In this document: one piece after another, positions 1 through 9,365 of the stretch
Position numbering within the stretch: position 1 is the stretch's first letter
Layout: the number at the start of each line of letters is the position of its first letter
Source: Echinostoma caproni
Lineage: Eukaryota; Platyhelminthes; Trematoda; Plagiorchiida; Echinostomatidae
Assembly: GCA_900618425.1 (NCBI GenBank)
Contig: UZAN01043395.1
Location: forward strand, 2,027 to 41,727
Direction of reading: 5' to 3'
Length of the DNA: 39,701 bases
Position numbers and translations under genes: made by a program
Notes under the pieces: generated by a model
The model's database searches: none
What the model was told of the DNA's origin: nothing
What the model saw: only the letters and a program-made list of their open reading frames with translations

Positions 1-109
1 TACACGTTATTAATGAAATGGATTTAACGATGTGACAAATAGTTACTTAGATGATAGTGAATCGGACACTGAGAACGCGTTAAAAAAATTCGAAAATTTT
101 CTACGTGAA

Positions 110-770
110 AATTTACCTTCGACTGTGTATAAGTTCGTTTGATATTTGCACCCTAGAAACCAACAAACGTTAAAGGTAAGTTACAATGGCATTGTGAAAA
201 GCAGTGGAACGAGTATATAGAGATTTTAATTTATTGCGGGTTACAGAAGTTGAAATGGAGCTAGATAGGGCTGTGTGTAATGGGACATGATACATCGGAC
301 AAGATCGAGTCACACAGACGGTCACACGCCTTAAAGTATTGGTTGATAATGGAATCGACCAGCTCCTCGTAAGATACAGCTCCATATCTAGAGATGCTTT
401 TCCGAGAACGTCTAATTAATATGAAATCCTCAGACAGTAGACCGGAAGAGATAGCCGGAGAGCAGTAGGTCCTAATGGTATACAATGAAGGAGAAAATAA
501 ATTTAGAAACGATGTACAATGGCAGTCTTAGATGCCGGAGGCGTGAACTATTAAAGGTCTTGAGATGTGAAGAACACGAACGACGATTAGCTAATGCCTT
601 TTTATGTTATTTAATCAGTATGATTTCGTTCAATGAAGGAAGTGCTACTTCTGTCGCCCTTTTGTTATCATTGGTTATCGGCAGACAAATAAATTTGCAA
701 TTCTTTAAATCGATGGCGATCGCTATTTTCGATCCTGATTCGCGTCTGCCTCGATTACCACATTGATGTA
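110..770 (-). mobile_element. LINE family B fragment, RT C-terminal part
   Basis: Degraded 3' part of a CR1/L2-like non-LTR retrotransposon, read right to left. The clearest frame (261-485) contains YCSPAISSGLLSEDF followed by IRRSRKSISR. This aligns by eye with YCSPVLFPGLLKQDF...IRR in the copy at 27860-28640. To its right the minus strand reads DLKNCKFICLPI, a thumb-region block equivalent to the SLNTSQCVQCIFSF block of that copy. To its left, in another frame, it ends with RSTAFHNAIVTYL then RLLVSRVQISNELI, matching the family C-terminus (NSPVPHLTRILTK type). Three frames are needed, so it carries frameshifts and stops and is a pseudogene. The catalytic YADD block is absent. The boundaries are where I stop recognising homology. 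Family membership rests on comparison within this window. Confidence 0.7.
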
Positions 771-2285
771 CTGAGAAAACACACGTGTAAAAATCTGTGC
801 AGTAAACACAGTTAACAAAATACCTGGCAGTTTGTTAGGAGTAGCGCTGTGGAACAAATGCCATGGTCAATCATTTTTGCAAAATCTTAAGTTTACTTTC
901 ACGAAGGGAGCTGTGGCCGCCGTGGGAAATACAGAAATAGGGGAGATGGTGTAGTGGTGGCCACATAGGAACTCAGGATTACCAGATCACTATTTTGATG
1001 ATCGTGACCAAGTGACCACGGATCCTCAATTATTCCGACGAATTATCCATCCGGGGAAGTGTCTGTCACATTTAGGATTAAATGTCAATAGAGGTATATA
1101 TTGAAGCATTCTTACCCATCTATTCATGTTTTTAATTACTAACGTTTCCGATTAAAAGCCCACCAGCTTGCACTGTGTCTAACGAGAACCAAAATGCGTT
1201 ATCCCCGCCCAGTTTGTTCATCAATGAAACTGATACATTTTTTGCTTACCATACTATCCCGCTGTTTGTAGGGACCCCGGCCAGCTGAACTGAGGTTTCT
1301 CAGTACATCACTGACAGAGTGCCTTTTGTTCCGGCAAACGTTTTCGGGTGCCAACATGGACTGCGGTGGACTGAAGTATAAAACAGACCGGATTGTTACC
1401 AAGTCTGTTCTAGTGACTTGGCCACATCCGTTTTTTGAGTTCCGGTCAAGTGTTTCATGTTTCAATAATTTGTCTATTCGTCCTAGACATAATTTAATAG
1501 ATGAAAGAATAGTGCCAAATAAATTGATAGCTTGGTGGTAACAGTTGTGGGCAAATGATCGCACTCCGCGTGAAAACCAATTGGCCATGTTCTCCGAGGT
1601 CTTGTTTGCATGTCATTTAATACGTGTCTGTAACCGTGTCTATAACGTTTTGGTGGAACAAAAGGAGAAATAAAAATTGGCACGGTGGTCTCATTGTAAT
1701 GGTAATCGCTTACGTGATTAAAGACCAACAGAGTGAGGTAATCTTTGAGAGGTATACCTCATATGTGTCTAAAGTGTAGTATCATTGAATCCAGGACCTA
1801 GCAGATCCTGGAGAGTTTAGTTTTAGAGTGGAAACGTTCCAGGTAGAGGAACAGTTAGTTCCATAGAAAAAGTACTATTGGGAAATATTGGTTATGATGT
1901 AAATAATAGTTATTTCAATTTAAGAGCTATTAATTGCAAATGTACATCGTTTTTTTTTCGGATGAGAGATTATTTCGTGAGCACAAATGTGCAACACGTG
2001 GACAACACAATTCAGTTTTCTGGTTATTTTATTTTTGTCAAACACCAATTTAATTCGTTTGCAAAAGTCATTCTCTCCTTCTGATACCACTTAAATGAAA
2101 CACTTTGGTTTGAGTGATTTTGCCAGTTTTGTATTGAGAACAACAACGTCGGGAACAAGCTCGTTTTCAGTTATTCGTAATCATGCATCCTCTGTGTCTC
2201 CGTTCGTTGCTGTCGGGCCAACAATGAACTGACTGACTATCACTGCAGGAGAAACCTGAACAAACATGAATGGCAGTTTTGTTCA
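771..2285. other. Unassigned stretch
   Basis: No recognisable gene or repeat. The longest frame is a 129-residue minus-strand ORF at 1199-1588. It has ordinary composition and the segments CLGRIDKLLKHETL and NSKNGCGQVTRTDL, but I recognise no domain in it. It could be decayed retroelement coding sequence or chance. A T-rich segment lies near 1951-1958. Confidence 0.4.
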
Positions 2286-2289
2286 ATCA

Positions 2290-2470
2290 TAGCATGAGCT
2301 GGTTAGCACAGTGGTATCGCACACGTTTTCCGTGGGATGGGCCCGGACGGGATGGTAGATATGCACTACTGATGAGCTCTAATGAGAGCGGAACGCGAGT
2401 CTAGTGCTTCCGAATGTATGGTTGAATCGAAGAACTGAGGACTGTGCGTGAAGCGAAATCCGAAGGATAG
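2290..2470 (+). mobile_element. SINE-like repeat with tRNA-like head and hammerhead
   Basis: The 5' part (about 2296-2350) resembles the first half of a tRNA: GGTTAGCACAGTGGTATCGC is close to a Pol III A-box region. A GGGCCCGG segment follows where the B-box arm should be, but the B box (GGTTCGANNCC) has decayed. Directly downstream lies a hammerhead ribozyme fold (2363-2407). A tRNA-like head followed by a hammerhead is the known architecture of the Sm-alpha SINE family of schistosomes. Assigning this locus to that type is an inference from layout. The 3' end is not sharply visible, so the right boundary is approximate. Confidence 0.6.
2363..2407 (+). ncRNA. Type I hammerhead ribozyme, one core substitution
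   Basis: Self-cleaving RNA motif. Stem I is GCACTA (2363-2368) paired perfectly with TAGTGC (2402-2407). The conserved CTGATGA box is at 2369-2375. Stem II is GCTCT/AGAGC (2376-2380 with 2385-2389) with an AATG loop. The second core box reads GGAA (2390-2393) where the family has GAAA. A2393-T2400 and C2394-G2399 form a two-pair stem III closed by a GCGA (GNRA) loop. The cleavage triplet is GTC (2399-2401). A minimal stem III with an open stem I is the form described in trematode SINEs. The A-to-G change in the second box hits a core purine, so activity is probably reduced or lost. Confidence 0.8.
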
Positions 2471-2966
2471 TCAATTCAAATCACTAAAGACCAAGGAAGT
2501 ATGTTAGACTGTCGAGGTACGCTCGCCTAGAAAAAAAGCCCAACGGGATCAAACCGGTGACGCTGTGTTTTATTGAGGGCACAAACTCCGCTGAATGAAC
2601 CCAGGCTTATGGTTTTCATGCCCATTTGTTCCGAAGTAGTTTATATGACTCCTGTTTATTCAAACAAAGTCAAAAACACTAAAATTAGCATGATGGTGAA
2701 AGTGAAACTGTGATGCAAAAATGAAGTTTCAAGTCATTTACCCAGGGATTAGTGAACTATCAAGACAGACAGGCAGATAAACTCATTCCAAAATATATAC
2801 AGAATGCCATGACTGGGAATCGGGTTTGGGACACGGAGAAAGTGACTCAAGAGCCACTAATTCAGGTAGCCGCTCGGATGCAGTCTGAAAACAGTACTCT
2901 ACACCAGGTCTGATGAAAACTTCGGATGCGGAATATTCGGAAATCGGTAATACTGATCAACTATTC
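2471..2966. other. Unassigned stretch
   Basis: No gene or confident repeat. A GGTTTGATCC-like sequence on the minus strand near 2550 vaguely resembles a B box, but I see no matching A box. Confidence 0.3.
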
Positions 2967-3003
<37 letters not shown>

Positions 3004-3004
3004 G
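2967..3004. repeat. (TAA)n microsatellite
   Basis: About 13 uninterrupted trinucleotide units. Simple ATT/TAA tracts also sit at the 3' ends of the LINE copies near 11094 and 27821, so this could be an orphan LINE tail. I see no LINE coding sequence abutting it. Confidence 0.95.
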
Positions 3005-3719
3005 AATCAATTTGGCATTACTGACCACCCAAGCGCACCAGCAAAACATTTCCGATGTTAGTCAAAGTAAATCATCCCATTTCCTTCCGGTGACTGATCG
3101 AAACCGGATCCAAAGTTGAATAGACAACTTGTTGACTTTATGACCGCAGTGTGCGACCAAACTGAATCAAGCGTCTACATGAGGAACCACTATTGGTGGT
3201 CACACAGAAACACTTGAACTCATGAACAACGAATCCGATCACACAGAGATCTACAGCCTTGTTACGGGTCTAGATAACCCAAAATTTTCTGTGTCGAGCA
3301 GAAACCATGCTTTTATTATCCTTGATGCACTTTTCATGGCTCTTCCAAGATTTATCAATTCATTTTACACTACTGTCCAACATTTAAGTAGTCACTAATA
3401 AAATTCGTTAATTGATGAGCGTTGAACAACGCGGCACTGAAATTATAAGTAATCTATTCGAAAATGCGTGCAAATAATATGCTAAAATTGTCAGGAGATG
3501 TCATTTATCTTCTACTTGTAATTATACCTATGTAAGAATACAACCCAAATGGTAGCGGTAAAGTCAAGGTAAGCTTCATGCACCCGGAGGATGAATTTTC
3601 AGCGATTTTTGACGATAATACAGGGGATGGGATCCGAATGTGAAGAGGTTAAAAAATATCAGAAGACTGCAAACAGGAAGACGATAGTAACAGATAATAA
3701 TGGATAAATAAACTGAAGC
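3005..3719. other. Unassigned stretch
   Basis: AT-rich sequence with no recognisable ORF or repeat. A GGATAAATAAAC segment near 3702-3713 abuts the 3' end of the adjacent LINE and may belong to its tail. Confidence 0.3.
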
Positions 3720-4540
3720 ATGAGGTTTTCAATCAGCCCTGTACTAATTGGTGCCTGACTTACTAAACAGCTAGCAAGAACAGAGAGGATGCTGTTTCTG
3801 TTTGTGTCGGTGCGTGCGGGAAGGAGCGTATAATGGGAGCGGGTAAGGGGGTTTCACATGGGTTTAATAAGTTCGTTTTGCAAGCAGTGATCTTCTTTTT
3901 TCAAGCTTCTTTCGGCTGTTCTTTCGCATGCGTCGACATTTTTGCACACAATAAAATCAACCAGGACATCTCTGGCCATGGCACTACATCGGGATAGAAA
4001 TTTTACAGACCTGGAAATTAATTCGAAATCTTTTTCTTTTAGGGCGGGAAAATACAGAGAAGCGGTACAGTCAATGAAGGGAGGACGCATGCTACCACTA
4101 ATTTGAAATTACATTTGAGGGGAAAGCGAGCTTCCTAAACCTGAAAGCATAAAAATAAAGTTTACGGACCTTGTTGTAAACGTGCTCTACCCGTGAGGTC
4201 CAAGAGAGATTGTATTTAACAGAGTCGGTTTGGGGAAAGCTGTGTCTGTTAACTACTAGATCCGGTAAATCAAGACTGAAAGGAACGTCGACACAATTGA
4301 AAACATTAAGCAAGANGTGATTGGGGTAGAGACCAATTAAAGTCGTCATTCGGACCACTTTCGAGTTGGTGAAAACAAGCATCAGGCTTGGAGGGGCACC
4401 CAATCACCACATCGTCCGCATACTTACGGGCAGTAAAGTTGGTAGGGACAGGGAGGGTGGTTACGTAAAGGGAAAATTGAAGGGAGACAAAATGGCGCCA
4501 TGGAAGACACTAGAGTGAACATAAGAAAACGACCGCGTTT
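3720..4540 (-). pseudogene. LINE B RT core and C-terminal domain
   Basis: Reading leftwards: SVFHGAILSPFNF (block with PQG.LSP), then after a frameshift YVTTLPVP and KYADDVVIG. The catalytic YADD tetrad is intact (4411-4422). The 4098-4403 frame carries the thumb, including VKYNLSWTSRVEHVYNKVRK (family: VKYLGV..D..L.W..H). The 3854-4090 frame carries the C-terminal block IDCTASLYFPALKEKDFELI. The last block is NSILSVLASCLVSQ. Intact catalytic aspartates in a frame-broken ORF point to neutral decay. Confidence 0.8.
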
Positions 4541-4779
4541 TGTGTTGCATGAGGTAGATTGCGTAAAAGAGAACACGTCAGATCCTAAGCTGCATTTAGA
4601 CAGACGTTGAATGAGAACGCAACGGTCAAATGAACCAAAGGGTTTGGCGTATTCAAGAAAAATGAGGCGAATAGTTCCAGCACTCTTACCAAGAGCTTAG
4701 CCACAAAATGGACAACATACGCGACAGAGTCGACATTCGAAAGGAATTTTTTAGAAGGAAACTGAAGAGGATCAAAACA

Positions 4780-5254
4780 TCAGCGCAGATAGTCAAACGG
4801 TTTAACAGAAATCTTTAAAAGACTTTCAACAGGGTCCAGGCACATGCCATCGGTTGACATTTTGCTGAACCCTTTTTGGGAATGGGTCTTATCTTGACAA
4901 TCAGGGATTGTTCCGGAGGACAGATAAAATTGAAAACACTCTACAACGGATGTTGCAAGGTATTTGGTACAAGTTTTCAATAAAATAGTGGCTAATGAGT
5001 CCAGTACATGCGACTTGTTTGCCTTAAATTGCTTTGAAACTTTGAGAACCTCGGTCACAGAAACAGGGTTGGTGTGTTCTGAGAAATTGAAAACGGACCG
5101 TAGGGAATGGAATCCAGGAGGCAGAAAATCGTCGGTTTACTTCTCCTATGTCAGGACTGGAGCTGCCACGTGCGCCAAGGAGTTGCTTCAACGGCGACCA
5201 CATCTCTCGACAGTTCTGGTTTCCCAGAATGTTCTTAACGTACATCCGAATCAA
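4780..5254 (-). pseudogene. LINE B linker and RT N-terminal part
   Basis: Two overlapping minus frames belong to one former ORF. The 5024-5254 frame contains MWSPLKQLLGARGSSSPDI, typical of the stretch between endonuclease and RT (replication fork-like 'W..VK.LLG' segment before the RT). The 4780-5058 frame contains EVLKVSKQFKANKSHVLDSL and YLSSGTIPDC, equivalent to RT blocks 0/1 (LK..KS.GPD, F..G.IP..W). It then reads ISVKPFDYL, the conserved position that follows the 'YRP(V/I)SLL' motif. The overlap of the two frames shows a frameshift. Confidence 0.7.
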
Positions 5255-5329
5255 GCTCTGAATCTCTGCCTTGAGATCATATCTTGAAGTCGAGATAAGT
5301 TATCGCTAGTAAAATTCTTCCTTCGTAAT

Positions 5330-6050
5330 GTTCGGGATGTTACGCATGCTCGTTGACGATTAACCATTTTGGGTGAATAAGAAAAGTGCACACTGATCGG
5401 ACTTGCTAATAGGGGCTCGTTTTTCTATAAAGAGGACATCGGGCATATTCACAAAATTGCCGTCAAGCCGGGCTTCCAAGCGAGTGGGAAAATGCACGCG
5501 ACTAACCAAACATAAAGGTCTTAAGAAAGAAATATCGAAACGATTAAAATTACCAGCCTGTCACTAGTTATGTTGAGAAAGAGTCGAAAATCATTCAAAT
5601 TTCAGGGGTAATGTAAATGTTTGTCAGCAGGATACGATGGAATTTACTAAGAAAAGTGGGTTTACAGTGGGCGAAAATGCAGTTGATTTTTCCGGTATTG
5701 AGATGAAACAAAAGATGAGAGCTGTTTCACCACATACGGTTGACAAAAGGAACTACTCCACTACCTCTTTTATTGAAGTTCACAATCTGATCATCTCGAA
5801 CGATGGTAAATCCATCAAGCCGGAAAACAGCGTCCTCAATTTCAGGATGCAACCGGCTTTCCTGGAGCATAATAACATACTCATCACCTAATCGACTTCC
5901 CCCAGAAGTGATCGAATGTTACTGGAAGTAATAACGGGAACAGTCAATTTGAGAGCGCTTCTCCAACCAGCCAGATGTTTTGTTTGTTGTCATTGGCCCT
6001 TCTTCTTCAATCGGTCAGAGCAATTTCACACACAATGCGGAATACTTGAA
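5330..6050 (-). pseudogene. LINE B endonuclease domain (decayed)
   Basis: APE-type endonuclease that would nick target DNA for target-primed reverse transcription. On the minus strand I read SNIRSLLGEVD (about 5910-5945). Then comes VIMLQESRLHPEI, in which QES (within 5838-5867) carries the metal-binding Glu, followed by RLDGFTIVRDD. A degenerate GNFN stands in for the GDFN block (5543-5554), followed by PTRLEARLDG and SKSDQCALF. The family's catalytic His in the SDH motif is Gln here (5393-5401). The frames do not connect without shifts. Both the missing His and the broken frame argue against activity. Confidence 0.75.
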
Positions 6051-7439
6051 AATTGATTTTCACGCGCGATAAAATGATGGGAGATCAAAATTGACCTGGA
6101 AGATTGTATGAATTGGTTTGATAAAATATGTTGAGGATAGAATGCAATTGGCCACCGTAAAATCGTGCAAATACCAGATGGTACTTTTGGCATGGTTGAA
6201 TTCACAAGCTCCGCGTGGTAGAACTGTTATCATGATGTTCAGTTGTTATTCACGAGAAGCGATCAGTATGTAATTACGGATCTCGATGTTCTGAATGTGA
6301 CGTCTCTCCTACATCTCCTCGAGATATTTGAGGTTGCATGAATACAATTATCTCTGGTTGTGAGGGTTTTAATTTCACGTTTTTTTGATCTGCATTCAAT
6401 GAATGCACATATTAACTTGGTCAGTACTTTTGAGAGCATTAATCCTAGACGATCTAGTGTGATCTAGTGTATCTTCCTGATTTGATCAAATCTAGAGGAA
6501 GAAGTTTGGCATTTCACGTATTTTAGTAATTGACTCACTCCATGTAGACTCTATTTATTAGTTGCATTGAATTTCAACTTGCTAATCCTGCTCACCTGGT
6601 TGTATCGATTTATTTTTAAACTCAGCTCAGGGAAATTTTACACTTCCGTTCGATACAGTATCGTTACTTATGTGTATTTAATTGGAGCCCATGTTAGCCA
6701 ACTACGAAGCGGACTATGTTGTCTGTTTTCGATTTTTGATTCGTCTGATAAATTCGGTTTATCAGGAGATGTTTTTCTTCCCGTTTAATCGGATTATTGA
6801 TTGATTCACACCCGAAAGATGCAAGAAAAAGTGATACAGGCGAGTTGCCTTAACTAACACTTTTTTAAAACCCATTGTCTGAAACAACAGCCTTGTTTTA
6901 GGTTTAAATCATTTTATGGAATTCAATCATATTTCAATCGAGGAATGTTTGTTACGGGGAGGAGTTTTCCTGGTTTTAGAAAAATCTTATTTGTAACCGA
7001 TTCATAATTCTGTGAGGTGCGTTTGATCTATGACTCGTTTGAGAACACCATAGGACAGACCGTCGCATCGAATACGAACGATATCTGTGCGATGCTGAAT
7101 AGCTAATGGTAAAAAGGTTCATAAGTTTAGTTGAACCAATCCCCGCTAGGAACAGACAGAACGACAATCAGATGTTTTCTATATGAAAATATGGGCTTGT
7201 GCATACTGTTGGATTACTTAAAAATGTGCTCTTTGATCCAGAGATGCACCAAAAGTGTCGTTTCATCACATGCATGGTTCACTTCTGGTAAGCGAAAGTA
7301 CTTTGGTTGAACAATTATCTTTTGTTGTAGACATTCATTGATTCATCTCATCCCGTGACAGATAATTCCATTTGGTGGTCAAAATCAAACTTTCGAAGGT
7401 CAAGATTGCATTGAGAGGTGAATCAATAACTAGCTTTAC
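6051..7439. other. Unassigned stretch
   Basis: AT-rich, with only short ORFs (largest about 70 codons). No domain, tRNA-like sequence or long tandem repeat seen. Note the direct duplication tgatctagtg at about 6459-6478. Confidence 0.35.
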
Positions 7440-8150
7440 TCAGCTGGGATATAAGATTGATCTAGTTTGAATGATCTACAAAGCGCACAGAGGATCTGCA
7501 CCGCAGACGAATAAGACAAGATTATAAAAGTTTTACAATCTAATAAATATCCGAAAGGGCTTCTCACCTTAAAGCACTCCAAACCTAACCGAACACGAGA
7601 AAAGACACCAGGTGCACGTGAGATGAGAGCGGTCCAACAAATACTTTTCAGGGGTGGCGATATCTCCTGCCTGATTATCAGGCGCCTAAAATCGGTCGTT
7701 CAGCGCACCCACTACGCAGCTGACCCCATCGTTGTTTTTACAACCGCCCGGTTGATAATACCATCGGTGAAAGAACCGCTGCCTCCCCACACCAAATCAA
7801 ATTGTATCTATCAGTTCAAGTGTGAAGGCTCGGTCATCTACATCGGCAGAACGGAGAGACAACTGCGTTACTGATTAACCGTGCACATCCCGGTCTGGCT
7901 TCAGAAAACAATGAATGGGAACTTCGGAAGTATGAGGTCACCAATGATGCGTAGGAAACTCAGTTCGTCGATCACACAGCATCTGGTCGAAGTGAAACAC
8001 TGTGTGATGCTGCACGACGCGTTCGGAATTCTCTACAACAAAAACGACACCAGGGTTCTGAAATACGCCGAGGCAATAGTCATTCAAAATAACCATCTCA
8101 AACTGTGTAAGTGGCGCAAATGACTTATCACTCTAGCGCTACCTTGGTAA
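7440..8150 (+). mobile_element. Penelope-like element fragment: RT end + GIY-YIG
   Basis: 3' part of a PLE polyprotein in three frames. About 7480-7580 reads RAQRICTADE...KVLQSNKYPKGLL, the connector after the RT (family: RA..IC...L..NGYP). The 7623-7874 frame carries LPPHTKSNCIYQFKCEG, then VIYIGRTERQL. The Cys pair and the YIG triad (7839-7847) mark the GIY-YIG nuclease typical of PLEs. After a stop and frameshift, the 7881-8123 frame gives HIPVWLQ...SITQHLVEVKH...RVLKYAEAIVI, the conserved C-terminal half. One further in-frame stop precedes the terminal LALPW at 8148. The RT catalytic core is not present, so this is 5' truncated, as PLE insertions often are. It is a pseudogene. Confidence 0.85.
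7623..7874 (+). pseudogene. PLE GIY-YIG endonuclease, N-terminal half
   Basis: Eighty-three-residue frame within the PLE. Cys61 and Cys67 (CIYQFKC) precede Tyr73-Ile74-Gly75. The GRT.RQL run that follows YIG is the usual PLE sequence. The frame stops right after LRY, where the catalytic Arg/Glu-containing segment should continue, and coding resumes from about 7881 in another frame. In the family this nuclease nicks target DNA to prime reverse transcription. Here it is broken. Confidence 0.8.
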
Positions 8151-8709
8151 CAAATATGTCTCGTGATTAATTTTGACCACAATTCTTTCTTCGCCTGCAA
8201 TTCTCTTATTTACTGACCACATATTAATGATCACATAGACTGCAGTATGTTCACGTGTGTACAGATGCAGCGAAATGATCTAGGGGATACGTACATTGTG
8301 CAAATCTGTTTTTTGGCTTCTTTATTCAGTATCAACAACCGCTTAGGAAACCTGGTAGTATCGAATCGATCTTGTATTTGTTTTGGTTACTAAAAGATCA
8401 ATACTATCTGACTCGTTTACAAGCACAAGATCAAACTAATCAAAGATTTGAATAAGAAATGCAGCATTCAATAAGATGTTTAAAATGATGAATGTATGAT
8501 TATAAGAAGCGAACGTGCATATGTTCAAGGATAACTTTCTCATTGAGTAAGTAAAACAATCGTCTGCCATCATTCTAGAATCACAGTGAATCCTTCATTA
8601 TGAATTGTATTAGAGTCTAACTTCGCACCTTCAGTCTCCCCAGTCCCGGGCAGCTAAGTCACTGCCCCTTCCCTTCTTCCCGGTAGGCGGGATGAAATGA
8701 ATCAGTTTC
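8151..8709. other. Unassigned stretch downstream of the PLE
   Basis: AT-rich and without ORFs. It may include PLE 3' untranslated sequence, but no boundary or target-site duplication is visible. Confidence 0.3.
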
Positions 8710-8729
8710 AACTCGGGTTCGCTGGCATT

Positions 8730-8777
8730 TTTCACACACACACACGCACACAAACAAACAAACAAACAAACAAACAC
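8730..8777. repeat. Compound (CA)n / (CAAA)n microsatellite
   Basis: A CA run with one interruption changes into about six CAAA units and back to CA. A minus-strand ORF over it (8631-8927) encodes Cys/Val runs only and is an artefact of the repeat. Confidence 0.9.
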
Positions 8778-8876
8778 ACTCTGATTTAGATCATTCGCAT
8801 GAGCCAGTTCATCGCGATGTACAAAAACGAATCCTGAAAAATAATGGTCTGAAAGAGAATTTTGGTTTGCAGAACT

Positions 8877-8897
8877 GCACACACACACACAAACACA
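8877..8897. repeat. (CA)n microsatellite
   Basis: Short CA run about 100 bases from the compound CA/CAAA repeat. The intervening DNA is unique. Confidence 0.85.
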
Positions 8898-9240
8898 ATG
8901 AAAAGCCATCGAAAAATTCGAACTCATTATGGCGCGCTCACTGAGGAAATGATATAATTAGTGCTTGGGAAAATGCTGACTGTCTGGCAGAAAAGGCTTC
9001 ATCAAAGTGTGCGATGCAAGAATGTGGGCAAAGAAAATTCTTGCACCTCCGGCATGGAATCTGTCCTCCACGTCACATACTGTGTTGAAAAACTTTACCG
9101 ACATAGAGATTCATCCACTCGTGTATTTTCTTCTTGTGATTCTCGTTTATGGAATGCAATAAGGCATAAATTTAAGGAAGGGAGAACGCGGCTATCGAAG
9201 AAAACTGTCATGCAACACAGAGAATAGGAAAGCCAGACAA

Positions 9241-9345
9241 CGGTGGTGTTGGTAGTGGTGGTGGTGGTGATGATGATGATGTTTTTGTAGGATTCGAACA
9301 AGCGTTCTCCACAGTTAGTGACCCCTACCGTTTGACCGCCAATGC
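9241..9345 (-). mobile_element. tRNA-derived SINE with simple-repeat tail
   Basis: On the minus strand a TGGCGGTCAAACGG A-box-like sequence (9329-9342) is followed about 40 nt on by GTTCGAATCC, a good B box (9290-9299). After CTAC and an A-run comes a (CAT)n then (CAC)n tail at 9241-9280. Split Pol III promoter, correct A-to-B spacing and a 3' simple repeat together are the SINE signature. It looks unrelated to the tRNA-like elements at 15-34 kb, which have no such tail. I did not identify the parental tRNA. Confidence 0.5.
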
Positions 9346-9365
9346 ACAAGGTGAAAACGGGAAAA

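Larger units (their letters stand above)
3720..6050 (-). mobile_element. Near full-length LINE family B copy (CR1/L2-like)
   Basis: Decayed non-LTR retrotransposon coding region of about 2.3 kb, in the order apurinic-type endonuclease, linker, RT and C-terminal domain, all on the minus strand. Segments recur in several frames, so many frameshifts and stops exist. The left end carries the C-terminus NSILSVLASCLVSQAPISTG, in register with the other family B copies. The right end carries SNIRSLLGEVD, matching GNVHSLLGNM in the copy at 39303-39701. The assignment to CR1/L2-like rests on domain order, and the exact clade is not certain. One ambiguous base (N at 4316) falls inside. Confidence 0.85.

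Noticed and set aside
1199..1588. 129-codon minus-strand ORF as a gene
   Set aside because: Not recognisable and overlapped by other open frames. Left as unassigned.
5637..5891. 84-codon plus-strand ORF
   Set aside because: Antisense shadow of the LINE B endonuclease, whose motifs are on the minus strand.
8631..8927. 98-codon minus-strand ORF
   Set aside because: Largely a translation of CA/CAAA microsatellites; not a gene.
8961..9227. LINE C-terminus from the segment FSSCDSRLWNAIRHKF
   Set aside because: Resembles the 'RLWN.LP' motif near LINE ends, but nothing upstream supports it. Too weak to call.
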